6,227 nucleotides of DNA from Streptosporangiaceae bacterium (GCA_030041195.1 JASHOI010000382.1:1-6227); one strand, 5' to 3'; counted from the first letter of the stretch, positions 1 through 5,673 are shown. The notes: a model not told the origin generated them from the sequence alone. Translations and numbers: made by a program.

Positions 1-1
1 G

Positions 2-811
2 ATCGCCGAAGATGGCATGATCCTGCGGGTCCAGGTCGGCTCGGGGGTGCACGGCACCTCGATCATTGGGCAGGATGACCGGGACGAAATGGGCCTGTGC
101 CTGGAGCCCCCGCGGTTCGTCACCGGCCTAGCCCGCGTCCCGAACGGCATCCGCGGCCTGGCGCCATCGGTGCGGTTCGAGCAGTACGAGCGGCACACGG
201 TGTGGGACAAGCCTGGCGGCCTTGCGAATCGCTCCGGCGCCGGCGACCTGGATGTCGTCATCTACTCCGCGCGCAAGTGGGCCCGGCTGGCCATGGGCGG
301 GAACCCGACGGTGCTGCTCGTGCTGTTCGTGCCCGATGAGGAGGTCGTGTTCCGCAACGACACCGGGGCAGAGCTGGTCAGCAACGCCCACCGTTTCGTC
401 TCCCGGCAGGCGGCCGCCCGGTTCCTTGGCTACCTGAACGCGCAGAAGGCCGCGATGACCGGGCAGCCAGGAGCGCACACCAACCGCCCGGAGCTGGTGG
501 CAGTGCACGGCTATGACACCAAGTACGCCATGCACGCGCTGCGGCTCGGGCTGCAGGGCGTCGAGCTTCTCACCACCGGGCGCATCACGCTGCCGGTTCC
601 CGAGCCGGACCGCGGGTACCTGCGCTCGATCCGCCGCGGAGAGCGCCCGCTGGCCGAGGTCCTCGACGCCATCAGCGACGCCGAGGCCCGGCTCACCGAG
701 CTGCGCGACAGCTCTGCCATTCCCGACCAGCCAGACCGGCGTTGGGTCGATGACTGGCTGCACCGCAGCTACCTGAGGTTCTGGGCCATGCACCCAGCCG
801 CGGCACCCTGA
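2..811 (+). CDS. RlaP/COG3541-type nucleotidyltransferase (5'-partial)
   Basis: This looks like a DNA polymerase beta-superfamily nucleotidyltransferase of the RlaP (RNA-repair-associated) type, found in bacteria and actinophages. Counting from the ATG at 17, the N-terminal signature is G8-S9, then H12-G13, then D20-D21-R22-D23. D21 and D23 fit the metal-binding carboxylate pair of the MNT fold, and D79 in GDLDVVIYS fits the third. The C-terminal half (HGYDTKYAMHALRLGLQG, about 165-182) matches the helical part of this family. The frame is open to the window edge, and the ATG at 17 sits only seven residues before the catalytic GS motif with no visible Shine-Dalgarno, so the true start is probably upstream. 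The family should transfer a nucleotide to RNA or another acceptor; the real substrate is unknown. The next gene starts about 130 bases downstream and has an unrelated function, so no operon role can be inferred. Confidence 0.82.
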   Translation: MAEDGMILRVQVGSGVHGTSIIGQDDRDEMGLCLEPPRFVTGLARVPNGIRGLAPSVRFEQYERHTVWDKPGGLANRSGAGDLDVVIYSARKWARLAMGGNPTVLLVLFVPDEEVVFRNDTGAELVSNAHRFVSRQAAARFLGYLNAQKAAMTGQPGAHTNRPELVAVHGYDTKYAMHALRLGLQGVELLTTGRITLPVPEPDRGYLRSIRRGERPLAEVLDAISDAEARLTELRDSSAIPDQPDRRWVDDWLHRSYLRFWAMHPAAAP

Positions 812-929
812 CCGCGATGAAGGGCCGGAACGTGACGCCAGCCACCGCCACGGCCACGGATTCCGACCCGCGCAGACGACTTGTGCTTGGCTGCCGGAGT
901 CTTCAGCATGGACGTCGAGCCAACCCGGC

Positions 930-935
930 AAGGAG
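930..935 (+). promoter_or_regulatory. Strong Shine-Dalgarno for leader ORF upstream of GH30
   Basis: AAGGAG lies nine bases before the ATG at 945. It is the only good ribosome binding site in the region before the GH30 gene. It is placed for the short leader frame, not for the in-frame GH30 starts at 881 (TTG), 908 (ATG), 965 (ATG) or 1010 (GTG). Confidence 0.6.
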
Positions 936-944
936 CTCAACCTC

Positions 945-1013
945 ATGCGATCCCATCATCCGGAATGCATCGGCGCCGCGGTCGCATTAGCAGCAAGCGT
1001 GGTCGCGCTGTGA
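945..1013 (+). CDS. 22-aa leader peptide coupled to GH30 lipoprotein
   Basis: A 22-codon ORF opens with ATG nine bases after AAGGAG and ends in a TGA at 1011-1013. That TGA overlaps the GTG at 1010 as GTGA, the standard actinobacterial coupling junction. The peptide starts MRSHHPECIG and then becomes Ala/Val/Leu-rich. One codon, at 987-989, is TTA, which in Streptomyces needs the bldA tRNA. The likely role is to bring ribosomes to the GH30 start, which has no binding site of its own, so the gene may act in cis and not through the peptide. The alternative is that the ORF is fortuitous and GH30 starts upstream in its own frame. The exact overlap together with the ideal Shine-Dalgarno argues for a real leader. 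Confidence 0.5.
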   Translation: MRSHHPECIGAAVALAASVVAL

Positions 1014-2509
1014 GACGTCGGCGGCAGGACGGGCGCTCGCGCGTTCTGACCTGCGGGGTGATCGTGCTGCTGGCCGCTGCGATGCTCGCGGGCTGCAGCG
1101 GCTCCAGTAGCTCCAGCGGCCCCAGTGGCTCGAGTGGCAGCGGTGAGGCTGTCGCGGCCACCGCTCATGCCAAAGTCACGATCATCTCTGCCGAGCAGTA
1201 TCAGCGGATCGCCGGGTTTGGTGTGTCTGAGGGGTTCGGGCAGGCCAAGGCGTTGATGAGCGCGCCGGCCTCGGTCCGGCAGCAGGTGCTGAGCTTGCTT
1301 TACAGCCCGACGCGCGGGGCAGGCCTGACGATCTTGCGCAACGAGATCAGCGCGGACGCGGGGTTCACGATCGAGCCGAGGGCGCCGAGCAGTCCGGCCG
1401 GGAACCCGTCGTATCTGACGCTCGCCGAGATCGACCAGGATCAAGGGCAGCTGTGGTTCGCCAAGCAGATCAAGGCCGATTATGGCGTCAGCGACGTGTT
1501 CGCCGATGCTTGGAGCGCTCCGGCGTTCATGAAGACCAACGACTCGGCGATCAAGGGCGGCACGGTGTGCGGGGTCCCGGGCGCGAGCTGCAAGAGCGGT
1601 GACTGGCGCCAGGCCTACGCCAACTACCTCGTGCAGTACGCCGAGGATTACGCGGCAGCGGGCGTCCCGCTTAGCTACGTGGGCCCGGAGAACGAGACGA
1701 CGATCGCGCCTCCCCAGGACAGCATGATCATGAGCCCGGCGCAGACGGCCAACTTGATGGCGATCCTCGGCGCGACGCTCGCGCGGTCCGGTCTTTCGAC
1801 GCGCGCGGAGTGCTGCGCCAGCGTCGGCTGGAACTACGCGCAGCAGTTCGCGGCCGCGATCGAGAGCGATAAGGCAGCGAACACGGCGACGGCACTGTTC
1901 ACCAGTCACGGCTACTTCGTCCCGCCCAACTCGCCGCTGAGGGGCTGGAGCAAACCGGTCTGGGAGACCGAGTGGGCGCCGTTCGGCCTCCAGCCGTGGG
2001 ACCCGGCCTGGGACGACGGCTCAGCGTCGTCGGGATTCACCTGGGCACAGAACATCTACACCGGCCTGACAGCCGCAAACCTGAACGCGTTCTTCTACTT
2101 GTGGGGCGCGAACACGAGCACGACCACCGTAACCGGCCCCAACACGGGACTGGTTGACGTCAAGGGCAACACCGTCGCCGCCTCTGGCCGGCTGTGGGCG
2201 TTCGCGAGCTACAGCCGGTTCGTCCGCCCGGGCGCGGTACGCATCGGTACGACGACGAGCGACGCGGGCCTGGATGTGACTGCGTTTCGCAACAGCGACG
2301 GGTCGATCGCGGTGGTCGTTCTGAACACCGCCCACAGCGGCGAGGTCGTGACCTTCTCGCTGCCCGGGCTCAGCGGAGCGCATGTCACGCCGTACCTGAC
2401 CGACACATCCCACCAGCTGTCCGCGCAGTCCCCGATCACGGTGAAGAACAGCGCGTTCACCGCGACCCTGCCGCCGCGGTCGCTCGTTACCTACGACATC
2501 CGATCATGA
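1010..2509 (+). CDS. GH30 family glycoside hydrolase, lipid-anchored
   Basis: This is a secreted retaining glycoside hydrolase of family 30. From the GTG at 1010 (499 aa), the basic start RRRRQDGRSR is followed by a hydrophobic stretch and the lipobox LAGC. C29 would be lipidated, and a Ser/Gly-rich tether runs to about residue 45. The catalytic barrel opens with QRIAGFGVSEGFGQ. GPENE supplies the acid/base (E229) and VWETEWA the nucleophile (E321). The C-terminal beta-sandwich is typical of GH30, with SRFVRPGAVRI and a final LPPRSLVTYDI. The family cleaves xylans, beta-glucans, beta-1,6-galactans or glucosylceramide; the substrate cannot be read here. The GTG start is preferred because it yields a normal lipoprotein signal and overlaps the leader stop. 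The frame stays open to a TTG at 881, which would put 43 extra basic, non-hydrophobic residues ahead of the signal. No sugar transporter or regulator gene is next to it. Confidence 0.87.
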   Translation: MRRRRQDGRSRVLTCGVIVLLAAAMLAGCSGSSSSSGPSGSSGSGEAVAATAHAKVTIISAEQYQRIAGFGVSEGFGQAKALMSAPASVRQQVLSLLYSPTRGAGLTILRNEISADAGFTIEPRAPSSPAGNPSYLTLAEIDQDQGQLWFAKQIKADYGVSDVFADAWSAPAFMKTNDSAIKGGTVCGVPGASCKSGDWRQAYANYLVQYAEDYAAAGVPLSYVGPENETTIAPPQDSMIMSPAQTANLMAILGATLARSGLSTRAECCASVGWNYAQQFAAAIESDKAANTATALFTSHGYFVPPNSPLRGWSKPVWETEWAPFGLQPWDPAWDDGSASSGFTWAQNIYTGLTAANLNAFFYLWGANTSTTTVTGPNTGLVDVKGNTVAASGRLWAFASYSRFVRPGAVRIGTTTSDAGLDVTAFRNSDGSIAVVVLNTAHSGEVVTFSLPGLSGAHVTPYLTDTSHQLSAQSPITVKNSAFTATLPPRSLVTYDIRS

Positions 2510-2635
2510 CCGTCCCGCACCCCCAAGCACTCGCTCCCTGCCCGAGCTTGAGCCTGCCGCGGCGGTGGACTCCACCCCCGGTGTGAGGTCGAGGAGCTCG
2601 TCGGCCGATAGCTCGATGTGGAGCTTGGTGGTCAT
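2504..2635 (-). CDS. Doubtful 43-aa hypothetical protein
   Basis: A short minus-strand ORF begins with ATG eight bases after the second stop of the SRPBCC frame. It reads MTTKLHIELSADELLDLTPG and then becomes Ser/Gly/Ala-rich. The first 20 residues look like a plausible beta-strand plus amphipathic helix; the rest looks like low-complexity sequence. Its stop overlaps the last six bases of the GH30 gene. No close Shine-Dalgarno is visible: the nearest GGAG lies more than 20 bases upstream. I do not recognise a family. Its first codons lie in one copy of the imperfect direct repeat that recurs after the HEAT gene, so it may be a gene fragment. Confidence 0.25.
   Translation of the reverse strand: MTTKLHIELSADELLDLTPGVESTAAAGSSSGRERVLGGAGRS
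2564..2576. terminator. Possible weak hairpin between convergent genes
   Basis: GGTGG and CCACC form a five-base stem around ACT in the space between the plus-strand GH30 gene and the minus-strand SRPBCC gene. CCG at 2557-2559 and CGG at 2579-2581 could extend it across an internal loop. There is no T-tract on either side, and it also lies inside the doubtful 43-aa minus ORF. It is placed where a bidirectional terminator would be expected, but the structure is modest and could be chance in GC-rich DNA. Confidence 0.2.
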
Positions 2636-2643
2636 CACAGCTA
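2613..2643 (-). repeat. Imperfect direct repeat, copy 1
   Basis: Read on the minus strand, this copy and the one at 3246-3279 share an 18-base core, CACCAAGCT(C/G)CACATCGA, with one mismatch. Both also have a left end TAG(C/T)TGTGA, and a less conserved stretch with a 3-base gap lies between. This copy begins right after the TGA closing the SRPBCC frame and encodes TKLHIE in the small ORF that follows. It may be a duplication scar or a chance match. Confidence 0.4.
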
Positions 2644-2766
2644 TCAGGCGCTCGACTCCGCCGCCTTCTTCAGCTGCGCGAGCGCCCTGGCCGGGTTGTT
2701 GACGAGATCGCGCCGCACGACGCGGCGGATGAATCGTCCCCTCCAACCTGGAAGGAAGCTGAAGTT
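2644..2766 (-). pseudogene. SRPBCC C-terminal helix cut off by TGA
   Basis: In the same frame, directly after the TGA that ends the SRPBCC ORF, 40 more sense codons follow. They start NFSFLPGWRGRF and end ARALAQLKKAAESSA before a second TGA. As I know the family, the strand, a PxGWRG-like turn and the long amphipathic C-terminal helix ending in LKKAAE-type residues are normal C-terminal SRPBCC features. With them the protein would be 148 residues, the usual length, against 107 without. No indel is needed: one base change from a sense codon (for example TGC, TGT, TGG or CGA) to TGA explains it. Sequencing error, recent nonsense mutation and readthrough are all possible. Confidence 0.7.
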
Positions 2767-3090
2767 TCAAGTGAAGGTGACGCGGCACCCGTCGCTACCG
2801 AGGGGCGACACGACGAAGATCTCGTGGTTCCTGATGCCGAAGGGCACCTTGATGTCGAGCTCAAGCTTGCGCAGCGGCTCGACAGACAGCACATTCCACA
2901 ACATACGCAGCCCGGGTGCAGGCCCGAAGACCAGCCGATCGCCGACCGCGAGGGCGCGGGCGGGCGCCTCGACGACCTTCACGCCGACCCAGTCGAGCCG
3001 AGCTGGATTGGTCAACAGCTCCCAGACCCGCTCCGCGGATGCGTGAACGATATCGGTGGGGCACGTCTCGAAGCTGTTGCTGTCCGCCAT
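2767..3090 (-). CDS. SRPBCC-fold (START/polyketide-cyclase-like) protein, interrupted
   Basis: This is a small helix-grip (SRPBCC) protein; the superfamily binds hydrophobic ligands in a deep pocket, and many members have no known substrate. The 107 residues before the stop hold the usual order. There is a first strand with DIVHASAERVWELLTNPARL (13-32), then DWVGVKVVEAPARALAVGDRLVF, then paired strands through WNVLSVEPLRKLELDI and HEIFVVSPLGSDGCRVTFT. The C-terminal helix that closes the pocket is missing because of a TGA at 2767-2769; see the remnant entry. The truncated product would probably fold badly. I chose the ATG at 3090 because homology begins just after it. The frame extends to a TTG at 3141 with no ribosome binding site, and that extension would consume the putative promoter's downstream region. 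The gene lies 186 bases after the HEAT gene and may have its own promoter. Confidence 0.75.
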   Translation of the reverse strand: MADSNSFETCPTDIVHASAERVWELLTNPARLDWVGVKVVEAPARALAVGDRLVFGPAPGLRMLWNVLSVEPLRKLELDIKVPFGIRNHEIFVVSPLGSDGCRVTFT

Positions 3091-3150
3091 TGCGCCCCAT
3101 TCCGAGTCATAGCGAACGCGCGTACGGGATTTGAGCAACAAACCGACCCG

Positions 3151-3180
3151 AGATTAGTGCGCAGATTCCGCTCATGACAA
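3151..3180 (-). promoter_or_regulatory. Putative SRPBCC promoter
   Basis: On the minus strand TTGTCA (3175-3180, five of six to the -35 consensus) stands 18 bases before TAATCT (3151-3156, fitting the TAnnnT type of -10 box). The -10 box ends about 60 bases before the ATG at 3090, giving a short leader and favouring that ATG over the TTG at 3141. It is a prediction from sequence match only. Confidence 0.33.
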
Positions 3181-3245
3181 GCCAAGAACCCCGGTGGTCA
3201 GCGCGACGAGCTTGCTCCTGATCCGTGGTCGTGAGCCAAGTCGGG

Positions 3246-3279
3246 TCGATGTGCAGCTTGGTGCAGCACCTCACAACTA
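3246..3279 (-). repeat. Imperfect direct repeat, copy 2
   Basis: This is the partner of 2613-2643. It begins with the TAG stop codon of the HEAT gene and runs into the intergenic space, so the two copies bracket the SRPBCC gene in the same orientation, about 630 bases apart. In this copy the core also encodes TKLHI, in a 55-codon minus frame (GTG at 3274 to TGA at 3107) that I do not consider a proven gene. Confidence 0.4.
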
Positions 3280-3996
3280 TTCCCGGTCTCTGCGCCGCCG
3301 CTCGCGCCTGATGCGGATCTTGCGGTCGAGGTCTAGCATCGAGATGACGCTCTCGGCAAAGGACCGGATTTCCGGGTCACCTGATGCGGCAGCTTGCTCT
3401 ATGCCTCGCCGGTCGGTGGCAGCCACACGCGCTGCGGCAGCTGCCGCGAACATGCGGGTCGTCTTATCCGAATCATGGAGGCGACTTAGAATTTCGGGCA
3501 GGTTACCCCCGTCGTTTCCCATGGCCATGAGCCACGTGACGAGGTCGGCTACGTGTTGATCGGCCAGAGACGGGGCGGCTGCTGCAAGCTGATCCCGCGA
3601 TGACCTCGCCAGGAACTGGAGAGCTTTCCAGCGAACTGCCTGGTCAGGATCGGCGACCAGCATTATCGCCTTCGCGAGAACCGCCGCATGCTCATCGGAT
3701 GCGCCGACCAGCGCAGCATCGAGCGCGTCGAATCGTGCGTTCCGTGACGGATGGCTTAGCAGGAAATCGACCTCATCGAGAATCTGACTTGCCTGTGCGC
3801 CGAGCTCAGACACCACGAACGCGCCGCTCTCGACCGCCTTGCTGTTCTCGCTGTGAATAAGGCGGCTGAGGTTCTGTGCCGGGTATCCGCGTAGAACCTG
3901 CCGCAGCAGGTCGTTGGCAGCCTTGCCTTCCTCGCCGGGGAAATCCTCACCGGCTAGCAGCATCTCAATGAGCTCATCTCCGCTGTGGGAACTCAC
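3277..3996 (-). CDS. HEAT-like repeat protein, probable immunity protein
   Basis: A 239-aa soluble protein made of helical repeats. HEAT-type units are visible around NSKAVESGAFVVSELG (51-66), SHPSRNARFDALDAAL (81-96), DPDQAVRWKALQFLA (116-130), SDKTTRMFAAAAAARVA (176-192) and DPEIRSFAESVISML (207-221). The last ten residues are strongly basic. There is no signal peptide or membrane segment, so it should stay in the cytoplasm. The GTG start is fixed by a GAGGGG ribosome binding site (4002-4007) five bases upstream. That site contains the last two bases of the previous gene's TGA, so the two genes are translationally coupled. HEAT-like proteins directly downstream of WXG100/EspC secretion substrates are often immunity proteins, and I infer that role here. 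A general scaffold function cannot be excluded. Confidence 0.75.
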   Translation of the reverse strand: MSSHSGDELIEMLLAGEDFPGEEGKAANDLLRQVLRGYPAQNLSRLIHSENSKAVESGAFVVSELGAQASQILDEVDFLLSHPSRNARFDALDAALVGASDEHAAVLAKAIMLVADPDQAVRWKALQFLARSSRDQLAAAAPSLADQHVADLVTWLMAMGNDGGNLPEILSRLHDSDKTTRMFAAAAAARVAATDRRGIEQAAASGDPEIRSFAESVISMLDLDRKIRIRRERRRRDRE

Positions 3997-4005
3997 CGGA
4001 ACCCC

Positions 4006-4980
4006 TCACGATCCGCTCAGTTTCTTCTGGACCTGCCGGAGAAGCTGTATCTCGGCGTTGATCCTTGCCCGGTGCCCGGGATCTTCTCCCTTCACGGCCT
4101 GCTCAGCCTGGCGGGTCTGGATACTTCTCTTCAGATCATCGCGAATTTGCTCGAGGTCCTCAGGTGTCCAGTCAGGCGGAACGTAACCAGGAAGGCCTTC
4201 CGGTCCGGTATGAATCTTGCCGGTGCCGTCAAGCCCGGGTAGATCATCCGCATCGTAGTTGACGAGCGGCCCCTGGGGCCCTTCTGGGATGGTCTCGATC
4301 TGCGGGCCTAGGCCGTCATCTACCGGGATGGTCTCGATCCACGGGCCCAGGCCGTCATCTACCGGGATGGTCTCGGTTCCTGTCCCGAGGCCATCATCGA
4401 CCGGGAAGATCTCAGTCTGCCCCGGCACTGGGTCGCCGAGGTTCCACAGGACGTCTGTGCCGAGCGCCTGCTGGCTGCTGGCCCAGGTGGCCACCTGGCC
4501 CTGTGCCCCGAACAGGCTCCCCACCTCGAGGTCGTCAGCTGCAGAGGTGACCTGCTCGGCGGCCTGGTCCCCAGCCTCCTGTAAGGCGCCGAGGGCGTCC
4601 ATCGCGTCCAGCCCGTACTGCTCGGCCGTGCCAAGCAGAGAGCCGGTGGGGTCGTTCTGCGCCGCCTGGGCCATGGCGGTGGCCGTCTGTGCCTTCTGCT
4701 GCGCGACGTCGAGCACGTTGGCGTAGTTGTCGACCGCGTCAGCGATGCGCGCCAGCGGCGCTTCGGCCGCGCTGGCACCTTTGCTGAGGTTGGCGGTAAA
4801 GGCGCTGAATGAGTCGGAAGCGGCGCCGGTCCACTGCGCATCCGAGGTGATCGCGTCGGTGAGGTCGCTGGTGTTCGCGCCAAGCTTCCCGCTCCGTTGG
4901 GCGGTCATGCGCAGCTGGGCTGCTAATTGCCGCAGCGCCGTTGGGTCTCCGGCGGGCACCGCCAGGTCGGTGCCGGTCAC
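4006..4980 (-). CDS. WXG100-family type VII substrate, putative polymorphic toxin
   Basis: A 324-aa protein with modular structure. Residues 1-175 are mostly Ala/Gln-rich helix, with the WXG100 hairpin motif DAQWTGAASDSF (W50, G52). Residues 190-228 hold three 13-residue repeats of the type ETIPVDDGLGPxI, and a broken fourth follows. Residues 240-324 form a compact tip: a Gly/Pro-rich part, then DWTPEDLEQIRDDLKRSI and GHRARINAEIQLLRQVQKKL, likely two or three charged helices. No signal peptide is present, as expected for type VII secretion. GTG at 4980 is the start: GAAGGG lies eight bases upstream and the GTG overlaps the previous gene's TGA as GTGA. The longer frame to 5106 would lie inside that gene. 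A WXG head, repeat linker and short variable tip followed by a HEAT gene suggest a toxin. The tip's activity is not recognised; a small RNase-type polymorphic toxin domain is one untested idea. Confidence 0.75.
   Translation of the reverse strand: MTGTDLAVPAGDPTALRQLAAQLRMTAQRSGKLGANTSDLTDAITSDAQWTGAASDSFSAFTANLSKGASAAEAPLARIADAVDNYANVLDVAQQKAQTATAMAQAAQNDPTGSLLGTAEQYGLDAMDALGALQEAGDQAAEQVTSAADDLEVGSLFGAQGQVATWASSQQALGTDVLWNLGDPVPGQTEIFPVDDGLGTGTETIPVDDGLGPWIETIPVDDGLGPQIETIPEGPQGPLVNYDADDLPGLDGTGKIHTGPEGLPGYVPPDWTPEDLEQIRDDLKRSIQTRQAEQAVKGEDPGHRARINAEIQLLRQVQKKLSGS
4264..4413 (-). repeat. 39-bp tandem repeats coding an acidic linker
   Basis: Three in-frame 39-base units (4375-4413, 4336-4374, 4297-4335) encode EIFPVDDGLGTGT, ETIPVDDGLGPWI and ETIPVDDGLGPQI. 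A degenerate end, ETIPEGPQGPL, runs from 4296 to 4264. The two inner units are nearly identical in DNA, so copy number could change by slippage. The repeats separate the secretion domain from the C-terminal tip. Confidence 0.9.
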
Positions 4981-5306
4981 GGCTGCAGCCCTTCGCGAAA
5001 GGCGCCCAGAAACGGCCCTAGATTGCTCACGACCTTCTGGTCGGCATTCAGGTAGTTCTGCGCCGAGGCGGCGAGGCCCTGACTCGTGTGACCGTAGGCT
5101 GCCCACATCGTGGTGAAAGCTCGGTTACCCCGCCCGGCCGCCCCGGTCAGTGCTGCGCTTAAGCCCTGATGACCGGCCGAGCCAGCCATCGCCGTCAGCG
5201 TGCCCGCAACATCCTCTGCGATGGCCCTACAGGTGTCCTGCAGACCGGCCACATCCTGGCTGCCCACCTGCAGTACGAACGGCGTGACCGTGAACCCCTG
5301 GCTCAT
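4977..5306 (-). CDS. EspC-like type VII secretion small protein
   Basis: A 109-aa protein of the EspC/WXG100-like class, the small partner secreted with larger type VII (ESX) substrates. It opens MSQGFTVTPFVLQVGSQDVA, a typical EspC-type start, and is helical throughout. W68 lies at the hairpin and YLNAD (Y85-D89) matches the YxxxD/E export signal. The larger downstream protein shows no clear YxxxD of its own, so this partner may supply the signal for the pair. I chose ATG 5306 because GGGTGG ends six bases upstream; a GTG at 5327 has no such site. It is first in the operon and its stop overlaps the next start by four bases. No ESX core genes (EccC ATPase, EccD and others) are in the window, so the apparatus must be elsewhere. 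Confidence 0.75.
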   Translation of the reverse strand: MSQGFTVTPFVLQVGSQDVAGLQDTCRAIAEDVAGTLTAMAGSAGHQGLSAALTGAAGRGNRAFTTMWAAYGHTSQGLAASAQNYLNADQKVVSNLGPFLGAFREGLQP

Positions 5307-5373
5307 CAGTATCCACCCGTCGTTCACTCGAACAGCCCATTCGTGGCTATCTCTGACTACTTACCGTACGGGA

Positions 5374-5559
5374 CTAATCGCTGCATAGGTTCAATCTCGC
5401 ATTCAGGACATACCACTGCCTCCACTCACAGACAGGGGTCGGCGCGGAGCCACGCGCTGCACCCCCTGGCGTGCTGCCGGTGCTAGCAACAGGCACTGCA
5501 GCCGACACGACGAGGGCCAGCGCGGCCGCCCCGCGGAAAGCTTCCACGTGCAGGACCAT
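5374..5559 (-). CDS. Doubtful 61-aa exported peptide
   Basis: Read from an ATG at 5559, this frame gives MVLHVEAFR, then GAAALALVVSAAVPVAS, a classic signal-peptide core with a possible cleavage site after PVAS. A short tail with two cysteines and three aromatic residues (CEWRQWYVLN to NLCSD) follows. No Shine-Dalgarno is visible. The frame is open further upstream to 5757, but that part overlaps the start of the divergent zeta-like gene and looks like a shadow. Ala/Val runs arise easily in non-coding frames of GC-rich DNA, so this may not be a gene. I do not recognise a family. Confidence 0.22.
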   Translation of the reverse strand: MVLHVEAFRGAAALALVVSAAVPVASTGSTPGGAARGSAPTPVCEWRQWYVLNARLNLCSD

Positions 5560-5673
5560 GCGTAAAGCTAGGCGCAGGGCCTTGGAAGCCGGCGCGACAT
5601 GCTTCAGCGCATCACGGCCAACGGCAAGATAGACAAAAGGATGCCCTCTGCGGTTGCCTGGACTGGATGTTAC

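Noticed and set aside
827..831. GGAAC as an ECF-type -35 box before the GH30 leader
   Set aside because: No matching CGTC-type -10 element at the proper distance.
128..946. 272-codon minus-strand ORF over the nucleotidyltransferase gene
   Set aside because: It is antisense to a gene with clear family motifs; its Arg/Gly/Ala-rich product looks like a GC-rich shadow.
881..1009. TTG 881, ATG 908 or ATG 965 as GH30 start
   Set aside because: None has a well-spaced ribosome binding site, and each adds a basic tail before the signal peptide; GTG 1010 gives a normal lipoprotein signal and the leader overlap.
956..1909. 317-codon minus-strand ORF over GH30
   Set aside because: It is antisense to the GH30 catalytic barrel; the product is Arg-rich with no recognisable domain.
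3107..3274. 55-codon minus-strand ORF between HEAT and SRPBCC genes
   Set aside because: No ribosome binding site, codon use drifts in its second half, and it overlaps the putative SRPBCC promoter; kept only as context for the direct repeat.
4259..4726. 155-codon plus-strand ORF across the toxin gene
   Set aside because: It is the antisense shadow of the repeat linker and helical domain, without a start signal.
4981..5106. Extended start (5106) for the WXG100-family protein
   Set aside because: It would lie wholly inside the EspC-like gene; GTG 4980 has a GAAGGG site and the GTGA overlap.
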